64,000 nt of DNA from Gavia stellata (lineage: Eukaryota > Chordata > Aves > Gaviiformes > Gaviidae): contig NC_082613.1 of NCBI RefSeq assembly GCF_030936135.1, positions 7,068,001 through 7,132,000 of the forward strand, read 5' to 3'. Below are positions 14,301-26,300 of this stretch, one piece after another. Position 1 is the stretch's first letter. Each line of letters begins with the position of its first letter. A model generated the notes under the pieces. The model was not told where the DNA came from and made no database searches. It worked only from the letters and a program-made list of their open reading frames with translations. A program made the translations under genes and the position numbers.

Positions 14301-17300
14301 AAAAAAAAAGACAAAACTAGTATTTTTTCCAAGATCTTTATGTTGTTGAATCTTTGTTAGTATCGATACCGTGTTTAAGCTCTCCAAGGAGCTCTCTAAT
14401 CCTTCCCCTTCCTGCTGTGTCTTTTCCAATAGTTCTTTCTCTTTTAATAGTCTAATACATCTTCTCACCTCAAATGTCAAAGGGAAGATCTCAGTTGTTT
14501 TTACCACTGAGCGAAATAATACTGATTGACAGCATCCCTCTTCACGAAAAAGAGAATACTCACCTTACTAGTGAATTGCGAACTTTTGATAACTGCATTT
14601 AAAAGCAGCTCACATATCAATCTGCGCAGCAAATTATAAAAGAATTTCAGAAATATGAAAATACTTTGTTGTTCTTCAAAGCCCTATTCCATGCAACAGG
14701 GTTATGGAAATTGCATATTTATTTCATTATCAGACCCTTATAAACAACACTCTTAACTATTCCTTTTTTTTCTTAAAGAAAAGGTCCCATTGCGTATTTT
14801 CTGGTCATGGCTTCCTTGTTTTACTAGCATAAAAATGTACAGCGACTAGATTAAACACAGTAGTCCTAACTATAATCTGCTCAATTTTCTGAACCCCATA
14901 GGTAAAACCCAAAACACTAAGGTACTTTCTGGTTTTTTGGTTGTTTTTTTTTTTTAGTTATGAATGCATTTGCTTAAGATCTAAGTGTTATGCCACTCTG
15001 CTCTAAAATGTGTCTTTCAACTTAGTAATAGAAGAAACAATAACTGATAGGAGCAGTTCCTTTATACTGACTAGGCACAACATCAAAGGTGTTATTCCTC
15101 TGCGTGTAGAACAGACAGCACCAGAGAATTTTTCTCCCCAACAGCTAGACAGGAAAACCTGCTTTGTTTGTTTGGGTTTTTTTAATTATTAATATTATTA
15201 TTATTTTATTTTTTAAAATTACTATGGGGATAAAAAGGGGTCATAAAAGCAGTATTATTCATTAACCCAGCCTTGCCTTCTCATTGTCCTTCATCTGATT
15301 TATTAACACTACCAAATTTCAAAGTACATTTATAAATTAATCTGGATAATCCATGTAATGTGCTTCATGTAATTCCACATTTGTTTTCTGGTTGAAGACA
15401 CAGATGTTTCACTACACACATTTTCAGTCTCTGGTGAAGCCAGCACACTGACTACGATGTTTTCTTTTCTAAGATCTCAATTTCCCCCTTTTTTTTTTTT
15501 TTTGTTATTTCGTTAAGTCCAGAAGCTTTCTGTTAATCTGCAAGATTAGTTTATAATCCTGCCTTTGTCATTACTCTTCTGTTGTCTAAACAAAGGTTTA
15601 GAAAGGTTACTCATGTATTTGCAGTAAGAATTAAACAAATGAAAGGATGTATGGACAGTACTTTGACTACAGTCTGCTCAAGTGATGAACATAGTTTAAA
15701 AAATGAATCTGAACACAAGTGGTCAGAGAGATTATGAAGGAGAAGCAAGGGTTATAGAGATGCATATTAAGTAATTCAGGCAGAATAATAAGTCACACAC
15801 AAGAAATGGGTGAGTAGCCTAAATTTTTCCACTGCTACTCAATGAACTAGTGTTAGAAATACCAGCTTGGTACGATCTCAGACACTTGCGAGTGAGAAGT
15901 CTAGAAAATCAAGACAGAATCAGTCTTCATACTGAGGCAGGAGCGACTGGCAGCTGTTTTGATTCTAAAGAAGTCCTACACATTCATTTCTAGTGGGGTG
16001 TTTTCTGAATACAGCATGGAAGACCAGCACCCTCCTACAGGTAGTGATTTAAAAACTAATTACTGCAATGATTTTTTAAAACATATTCTGTTAAGCATAC
16101 AAAAATAAGTGGAAATTTCCTCCAAGTAAGTTTATGTCAAAGGACTCTAATTTCAATAAATGTTGCATTTTGAAAAAGCAAGCAAATCCAGGTTCCTATC
16201 TGGAAAACACCGGCGGAACTGTTCTAAAATGAAAAGTATTTACAAGAAACGGGGAAATAAAGACCTCTTTCCATTCACTGAAACAAATACTTTTTTTGCC
16301 ATGACAACAGCCAGATTATATTAGAGAGACCAAACCCTTCTAAACATACTAAGTACAGCAATTTACAGGCATAGAACCAACTCCACCTTCCCAGGTTTCA
16401 CTAACTCCAGCAGGTGTGATTTGTTGTTGCAGCATATATGTGCAAACATTTTTTAATTGTCGATACTGTTGGATGCAAAGCTTTAATTCTGATTTTTTTA
16501 AAAAGCTCACTATCCCTTCATGCAAAAGAGGAACAATTTTTATCTCAGTGTTTTGAAATGCTGAGATAAAAAGCAGAAAGACATTTCAGTTTTGCAAATT
16601 CAGAAAGATTGTTCCTTCAGATTAAGGTCTTCTGGGGCAGATTTTTGTTTTATAGTTATCACAGGCTCTCCCTTGCTGTGCCTTGTTTATATTGGGACTT
16701 TAAATACATATGAAGGTATTTGCTGTAGTTCCTTGATGTTTTTGCAGCACCTTGAATAGAAGACATTCCTAAATGAGATTGAACTTGAAAACTATTCTGA
16801 AACAAACAAAAGCATTAGAACAGCAGCTTGGAGATCTGAATGTAGGATTCAATCTGTAACTGAAGAAGAGTGGGATGTTAACGGAAGGAGATGCTGGACA
16901 AGCAGCTTGATTTTTGTCTGGACCCTTTCAGGGTCCAGTTATAAAAGTGTGGTCAAAACTGTTTATATCTCAATGGCTTAACATGGTTGCATCAAGGAAT
17001 TATTCATAGAATCATAGAATCATTTAGGTTGGAAAAGACCTTTAAGATCATCAAGTCCAACTGTAAACCTAACCCTGCCAAGTCTACCACTAAACCATGT
17101 CCCTAAGCGGCTCATCCATGTGTATTTAAATGCCTCCAGGGATGGTGACTCCACCAGCTCCCTGGGCAGCCTGTTCCAATGTCTGACAACCCTTTCAGTG
17201 AAGAAGTTTTTTTCCTAATATTCAATCTAAACCTCCCCTGGCGCAACTTGAGGCCATTTCCTCTTGTCCTATCACTTGTCACTTGGGAGAAGAGGCCAGC

Positions 17301-20300
17301 ACCCACCTCTCTGCAACCTCCTTCCATGTAGCTGTAGAGAGTGATGAGGTCTCCCCTCAGCCTCCTCTTCTCCAGGCTGAACAACCCCAGTTCCCTCAGC
17401 CGCTCCTCATCAGACTTGTGCTCCAGACCCCTCACCAGCTTCGTTGCCCTTCTCTGGACACGCTCCAGCACCTCAATGTCTTTCTTGTAGTGAGGGGCCC
17501 AAAACTGAACACAGCATTCGAGGTGCGGCCTCATCAGTGCCGAGCACAGGGGGACAATCGCTTCCCTAGACCTGCTGGCCACACTGTTTCTGATACAGGC
17601 ATGGATGCCGTTGGCCTTCTTGGCCACCTGGGCACACACACACGGCTGGCTCATATTCAGCCGGCTGTCGATCAACACCCCCAGGTCTTTTTCCGCAGGG
17701 CAGCTTTCCAGCCACTCATCCCCAAGCCTGTACTGTTGCATAGGTCTTCAAAGTCTGACGCTCATAAATTTATGTACCCTACATATCTCATGTGTACATA
17801 CATACAGCAAAAAAAAAAAAAAAAAAGAAAATCAGCTTTACAAAAAACCAAACCCAAAACCAACTCGAAGACTTAAAATCATTAGAACAATAAAGGTATT
17901 ATGAGCTGTAAAAGACATATTAGCTTAGGCATAAATACAATCTTTTAAACCTAAACTAGTAAAAGAAACAGTGAAATTACTTTTTCAAATAATGAAGACC
18001 TTTTAGATTTCAAGTAATTTTAATATAGTAGGATAGCTTCTTATCTTTCTTAGAGAATAAAATACAAGAGGTTTTTTTAGTAATAATGAAATCTTAATTT
18101 AAGATGATTTCCTGAATTCTAAACGTTACAGTTTCTTCTTAAGTTTCAGCTACATAAGACAATGGTTGTACCATATTTCTTGATGTAAACTATTTTTGAC
18201 AGAGTAATTGTTTTTTGTACAGCATCTAAGATGTAGTTCCATCCATTAGTACTCCATTTTTAATATAATACAAAGAAACAACAGGCAAATCTGTTTGCAT
18301 ATCTAAATGTTTACATCAATGTTACAGTTTAATGTCTTAGGAGAAACCCAAAACCTCTTTCCCAAATTATAAACAGCAAGTTAACTCCTGCAGTCCTCCT
18401 AAATAGAACCATTACTAGGAAACGCATAAAGACACGAATACTTTTCCAAAACAATTCCCACAAGATTATGGAACATACATGACGGCAACCTTATGGTCCA
18501 TCTTTAAACAGGGGAGTATTTAGGAAGAGGATTGAACAGACATCTCATATCACCGTTCATTTACCAGCCACACAAGCTCATGTATTTAAGATTATTGTCT
18601 CTTAAAAGATGTTTTTAGTTAACTGTTACAAGAGAGATACTCTTCCAGAGGTTTACTCATTAGAAGTTCAACAGCGTAAGATTTGATGAACACGATTTTT
18701 GACATTACCACCCTACTCAGACATGCAACGGGGCAAAGAGTAAACGATAACTTGGGAAGAGTAGAAAGTCTCCTACATACTAATTCACAGAATGTGAACT
18801 TTCACTCAGAAGTTGTAGCACCCACTACGAAAATACTGTCCAAGCAGAAGCCTCTATTTACAGAGCTTCCCTTAAAGTCAACGATAATTTTGTACCTGCC
18901 ATACCTGCAGCTGTGCCTTAATTTACCTTGAGGTTTTCTGTTTATTTCTGACCAACATGCTATTTTTATCTGAACACGTCCAAAATACACCAGCCTTCTT
19001 ATTCGTTTCTAGAACCCCAAAGCTTCCTAATTCCAGTAAATTTCAGCTATTAGCTTTTCACTTATTAAAAACCTTAAGAACCTTTATAAAAGTAGTAACA
19101 GAGTAAACATTCAGTTTTGGAAGGCGATATTTCATTTATTATCTTTTAAGCTTCCAGCTACTAGAAATGACCAGAGGCAATTCTTTGCTATACTTATTTG
19201 CTGCAAATTGGAAAGTTTCAGCAGGCAAACAGTTAAGAACTGGGGGAGGAGGAGGAGGGGAGGGGGGGGGGAGGAGGAGAGGGTTCGTTTCCTTTCCAGT
19301 TCTCATCATCCAGCATGCTCCGTTAGCAGTGCAGAGGTTAAAGCCTCTGAGGTAAAGCAATACTATTTATAATCATCAGCAATGTACTCTACATATTTGA
19401 AAGTCTGATTTCAGTCCTTTAAAGGCTGTCTCGGAAAGAGCGGCAACAGAAATTTGGACAAGCTGAAGTTTTCTCTCATTATTGTGAAGCAAAGGACATT
19501 TCTGAAGCTAAACAGCATTACTGCAGAATAAATATGCTAAGCATTGCGGGAAACCAGATGAAGTCTTAAATGAAAACATTTACGTTAATGTTTAACCCCT
19601 TTCACTTAAGCGAGATCTCTACATAAGCAACAGAATGAAAAATGCTGTCTGAATTCTGCTGAAGGACAATGGGACTCTATTTATTTTCATTATGCTGCCG
19701 TCTCCTGGTTAATTTTGTACAAGGTAAGGCTGAATAAATTAGATTGTAGGATGTCAGGTTTTTGCTTTTCCTTTATTAAAACACAACATTTCAATTTTTG
19801 TAAAGTGACAAATATTTTCAGTTCAGAAAGACCATTTCACTTTAAAAAATACTCAAATTTGCAATAAGGTTAATAATTTTTTTTTAGTCTATCATAAATG
19901 TACAGTAGGGTGGAGGTCACTACTACTAGTGTTGTTTGTATCCTAAACCCCACAATACTTATGAATACTTGTTATGCTCTATTGCAAGCAACTTGATTTT
20001 TTTTTACAGCCCTATAACTTGATGGTTTAAATAGCTTCCATAGTGTTTGTTTTAAATTGTTATGAGGTCAAAAACACTATGCAAGAGAAAAAACAAACAG
20101 GAAAACAGAAATAAATAGCAAGGATGAACAGGTAAACCTCCATAAATCTGTTTAATACTTATCATACTAATGCAGTATTTTTAAGTAAGAATGATTTAAA
20201 ATTTCTAAGGCAGTATTAATTGGGTATGATGCAGAAATTTTTTCTTTTACTTGATGCGTGTCACAACACAGAATCAGACTCTGCATACTTACCCACGCTT

Positions 20301-23300
20301 AAAGAAAGAGCAAAGCAAAGTAAAAGGCAGTTAAAAGTGCTGATTTTAACATTAAGTTTTTAGACAACTGAGTATTCACTTGCTTATAAAATGTCTACAG
20401 TAATGCCTACATAAACACCTTTCAGGCAAAAACAGACGTAGAAAGATTTGGAAATGAGGAGTTAATGCCTTTTAACCATTTTATTAGAAGTTCATTTACT
20501 TCACTGAATTATGAAGTCATACGTACTAAACTTTATCTAAATGTTAATATTAAGCAAATACAAAGAGTACAGGCAGAATATTTAGAGGTGCAATGATGCA
20601 GTCCAAAATCCTATGGTAGGAAGAAACAGTGAATTGTACCATGATTTGCAACTACAAAATGCACAGCAAAGTACATAGCTAATGGGGTCTTGATGAACTG
20701 AGATGATATTTCACAGGCTTATTTTCAGGCATAAACATAATTCCACTTTTCTCTAGAGTTCACCTTTTTAATTGAGATGGAGGAGCTCAGGCTTACAACA
20801 ACAATTTTCTGTTAAGTAATATCCATAAAAGCAGCCACAAAAGTGCTTGAAAATCCCTACAAACAGGTTGTTTTTTGAAGAATGCCAAACACTACTTTCA
20901 ACACTTTTGAAAATTAAGGTAACTTCATCCTCCAGATTTAGAAAACCCATCCGTAACACAGAAAAGGTTAAGTTTCAGAGAGAAATTCTGATAACAATAA
21001 ATGCCTATAATGGCACTCTTGTATAATAAAATTAAAAGGCAAGACAGGCATAGACTGGGTTATGCCTGGACAGTGGATCTTCTCAACAGTACGATATTCT
21101 TGCTTTTCAATGGCAGGAGGAAATATGGTAGCATAGTCCCTGACAGCAGACAATAGCATAGGGGCTAGAGAATTCTTCTAAGTGAGAAATTTCATACACA
21201 ATGGGACTAACAGCTGCAATTCTAGCTCTAAATCTGGCAAAACACTAGCAGAAAGCCAATGCTTTCATTCTGTAATATACCCTGAGGCTGAAAGATGTAA
21301 AATTCTGTTCTTGTAGGCAAGGCTTCATCATTTAGTCATTTCCCAGAAACACGTTAATGCTAGAGAAGGAATTGTTTCCTCTTACCTGATAATGGGGTGT
21401 TTGTGTACTTTTGTGCTGCCATATAAAATATAGCTTCTAGATGCCATGCAGTTCAATAGGAAAAATCCATAGTAAACACTTAACAACCTGAAACATCCCT
21501 GAAAGCTATTATTTGAAGGGTAATAAAAATTTAACTGTATGAAATGAACAGGTTATAGCTTGGCTCCCTAGGGAACTATCCTTTGAAACCTGTTGACAAA
21601 GATGTATTTAATGAAAAAAACCCCTGACGAGCACACTTATTCTGTACAGATGTTCTATATTGTATGCAGGTATAAAGTCCCAAATACTTCTGTGTGTCTT
21701 CAGTGTAATTCTTATGTTCAGAATGAACCCTCCCTGTGATGTACTATGGAGACCACATCACATTCACTAATTCAGAGTAACCTCAATGCTCCTCCTGTAA
21801 TTATTCACTCAGAATAAACCCATTTTTGTGACTCCAGGTCCACAAAAATCAGTGCTTCCCCAACAGACACTCCCTCTCCCTAACTTCTACTGTTGGGTAC
21901 ATAATGGCCTTTATGCAAATCTATTCTCAGCTCTAGTAGTCAGCTGGTAGCAGGCTACAGAACTGGGGTATTTAATTTTTACTGTGAAAATCCTGGCTTT
22001 CACCTTTCAGTGGTGTTCATTTTCTCCTCCTTTCCACACAATATTGAAAGGCTGACATGGATTGACATCATTCTGTGATTTAATTTGTTGAAGTTTTTTG
22101 TTCAAATGGTTGAAAGACTCATATCATGCTTGTTTACCCAGTAAATATATCCCCTAGGAGCTGTGAAGAAAAAATATTCTTCTGGGACCTGATTTCCTAA
22201 TGTTTTTCTTTGGCCTGTGCATTCAATGCAGACTGAAGAGCACTGCTGACAGAACGTAGAAGAAAAATGGATGAACCCTCCACCTAACACACAACTCCAC
22301 TTTCTGGAATGCTAAGTGGAAAAGAGGCATTCTTCCAGCATGAAATCCAGTGCATACCAGTAAGGACAGTAAGATAAATACATTCTTTCCCAACAGCCTA
22401 ATAAGATTTTTAAATTGTGGTATTAGAGTATCCATTCTCTTGGTTCAAATTATGTATTTTTAATGCTTTTAAAATTCTATGCCTCTTTTCTACTTTAACT
22501 ACAATGCCCTCTTTATTTTCAAGCTTCTAAGACAGATGTATACTGAGTTTTCATTAAAGTGTTTTCTACTTCTTTCTAATGAAAACATAGTGCCTTCTAA
22601 CCACAATAGCACTCCTATAAAGAAACTACCTTTATAAAAATATGCTTGTTCTCTGTTCCTACGTAATAACAAATATGTTGTGATGTTGACAGCTGCAAAG
22701 CATGAAATATTTACAGGTGAAATACAAATTTTGTTAAAAATAAATTCATTGAATAAAATAAGAGAAAATTAATTCTCTTTAAGGAAGATTTTAGTTAAAT
22801 TTAACTATTAAGCTTAACAGCAGTAGATGGACCATTCCCCCAAACCTGGAATTTTCTGTAGGAAGTTCTATACCAAATGCTTCAATGATAAAGACTTCAT
22901 ATAATTGCTGTGGGATTCAGGACAGCTGCACTCTCATTATTCTTATTTTTCAACAAGGTATACGTAAGAAAAAAATCACAATGGAAAAACTCCTATGCCA
23001 ATACTGATGTAAAATACAGTTATCACTGAATGCTAATACTGGCAGTAGTGTACTTATCTCAGGATATGCACGTATGTTAAAAATAAGAAGTAAGTGTTGC
23101 CTGCATGTTCTGTTTTCCAAAGCACTAATACAAAGATGTCAGAGAAAAAAAAAAATCTCTCAAAGAGTTAGAAACATTTGCTGACTTTATAAGGATAAAA
23201 CCAGTGTATTTTGTGGATTACGTTTTTGTCTCTTCCTTTTGTTTATTTAATAAATTTTCTGCTGATTTAATTTACTGAATTCTGGTCCTCTGGCAGAACT

Positions 23301-26300
23301 TAAGGTTTCCCAGGCCTTACAGAAATCTCAGCAGCAGCTGTCCCTTAGCACACGGTGCTCACCCATCTTCCCTATTCCAAAGCTAGACCTTGACCAGCCT
23401 ACGGCACTGGACTCACCTATTGGCACACACATTGCCTGAAAGCAGAAGAAACTTCTGTCCGATAGGCTAGGCCCCCTTTGCTCAAGTAATACTGTAAAAA
23501 GCCATTTTGTGTGCTTTGGATAATTTTGTTTGTCATAGAAAGACTGCTTCATGCCTCTGCAAGTACCATTTCCAGTGGGTGAGTTCACTGCAACGTGAGT
23601 ATGCACATGGGCACACACGCAGTTCCTCCTAGTAACTGGAAAGAGACTAATCTCAACATTTATAAATGCATCACTAACACGTCATCTATTAAAAAAAAAG
23701 TAGTCAAAAAGGTTCTCTCCCTCTCTTTATCTCACTTTTCCTTTCAGATAATCTGAATGCTTAATTAAACTATGATGAGAAGACAGTATCTGGAAAATAG
23801 AAGATGAACCCACTTGATGCAACAAAATCAGGATTTTTAGTGTGCATTGCTGTCTGTATGTTCATCTACACTTTTATCTACCTAAAGGATACACTTTCTG
23901 AAGAGCCAAATGAACAAAAAATTAATGCAAAGATAGCAGAGTGTGGATTTTACCCGGATGAACTTTGTTCAGCTCTTTTTGTCGGGAAAACCGCTGCCTT
24001 TAAAATTGGAAACTTTTGTCAGAATACCTACCAACCTAAACCACTCAGCTGCATTCAGACTTCATGCAACTGCTCCATGGTTTTGAAGACTCTGCATTTT
24101 ATCACAAGACCACTGTCAGATGAAGAAGGAAATTTCTCATTAGCATACATTATCACAATTCACAAGGAGCTGGAAATGTTTGTAAAGCTGCTAAGAGCTA
24201 TTTATATGCCTCAGAATATTTACTGCATACATGTTGATGAAAAGTCACCAAAAGATTATAAAGCTGCTGTACAAAACATCGTTAATTGCTTTGAAAATAT
24301 TTTTATTTCCTCAAAAAGAGAAAATGTTGTTTATGCAGGATTTTCAAGATTACAAGCTGATATTAATTGCATGAGAGATCTAGTTCATTCCAAAATTCAG
24401 TGGAATTATGTTATTAATCTATGTGGTCAAGATTATCCCATTAAAACAAACAAAGACATTATACAATACATCAAAAGTAAATGGAATGGTAAAAATATGA
24501 CTCCTGGGGTAGTCCAACCACTTCATATGAAACACAGGACACAGGTTAGTTACAGAGAATATGTACATTCTGGAATGTCATACGTGTATCCAACAAAGAA
24601 TATAAAAGCTAAACCTCCATATAATTTGACAATATATTTTGGTAGTGCCTATTACATACTCACTAAAGAATTTGTAGAGTTTACATTGACTGATGCACGT
24701 GCAAAAGATTTGCTTGAATGGTCAAGAGACACGTACAGTCCGGATGAACACTACTGGGTCACACTGAATCGTTTAAATGGTAAGATACATGTTATTTCTA
24801 CTATGAATAACCCCTGGACCAACAGCATTGTAAGGTCACTGACACAGAGGGCTAGCAAGCTCCAATTCAGAGCTTATCACCATCACTTAATTGAGTTACA
24901 TTGCATCAATATGGTCATTTCTTCAGCCTTGATGCTGCCCTTTCAAACAGTCACAACTCCTGATGACTGAGAAACAAAGCTTGATTACAGAAAAGTACTA
25001 CTTATGGTGCAGACCATTAGCTACAAGGCTAGAAAAACGCTAATTAAAAGAAGTATATGTTTTTGCTACATAAAAGCTCATGCTCTCAAGGAATGAAAAA
25101 AAGCAATAAAACTGAGAATTATGTCTGTTCTTATGATGTAAATATCTCTAAATAAATACTTAACATAGCTGCATTTAAAAAGTCTTCAGCAATGAAAATT
25201 TTCCCTGTAATAAGTAGAAAGAAATCTTAATCAGAACCTTATGTTTTTAAAGATGCTCCAGGGGCTACACCCAATGCAAACTGGGAAGGAAACATACGAG
25301 CCATTAAATGGAAAGATCAAGAAGGAACCATACACAAAGGCTGCAAAGGTAATGTGAATTTTGATCATGAACTCAAATTTGATTCACTGACTAGCATTCA
25401 TTGCAAGTTACATATCATGCTTTAAACTAGCCATTAAGTGTGCCGCAGTGGTCATACATATTTTATTTTGGAAGTATCAAATAAAACAGCAAGCCATCCT
25501 ACTAAATTACTCCACTGTATCCAATATAAATAGCTTCTGATATATTCTTGCAAAGATCGTCACAGTATCCATATACTGACAACTGTTCTTTCAACCTCCA
25601 ATTACCAATGCATTAACTTGATTGATCAGTTTTCAGTGAAGAGTAGGTGGTTTACTTGACAAGCGTGCTTGTCAGATACTTTCATCAACATTGGGTTAAA
25701 TCTCTTCAATTTCAACAATAATAAAAAAAGGAGAATAGTGCTGACCACATGGAGAGGATGCAAAAAAAATTTAAAATATGTAATTGTATAAACTCAGCAC
25801 AGTAAAGTACTGCATGATTAAACAGGTATCCAAATAGAAGTAGGAGATTAGAACTTCAGCGTGCCCAACTACAGGACGCAATATTAAGCGGAGCAACATG
25901 TTAGTAAAGCAGTTGGAGGTAACATGTATCCCTTTGTGTAAAATACAAAACCAAGCCCTTGCCTTTATGTTTGAAATTCAGCATTATCCTCTAGATTTGA
26001 TTTCACATAGAGTGTTCTTGAAATAAGGTAATTTTTGTTAGTAACACTACAGAGTTAAACTATTTTTTTAAGTGATTCTGTTCAGCTTTCTGCTGCTTTC
26101 AGATACCTTCAATCTGTCTTTGCAGGTCATTACATCAGAGACATTTGTGTCTACGGACTAGGGGATTTGCAGTGGATTATTGAGTCACCTCATTTGTTTG
26201 CCAACAAATTTGAGCCTGCAACATATCCACTTGTTATGGACTGCCTAGAGAGACACTACAGGCTTAAAGTACTGCACCAGGCAGAAGTCCCGATTGAAGA

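Noticed and set aside
17283-17904. Plus-strand 197- and 99-codon frames
   Set aside because: They are the antisense of the CR1 reverse-transcriptase segment and its flanking A run.
24780-24970. Extension of the first GCNT7 frame to a stop at 24970
   Set aside because: Read-through beyond a good donor; the family motifs resume in exons at 25253 and 26126.
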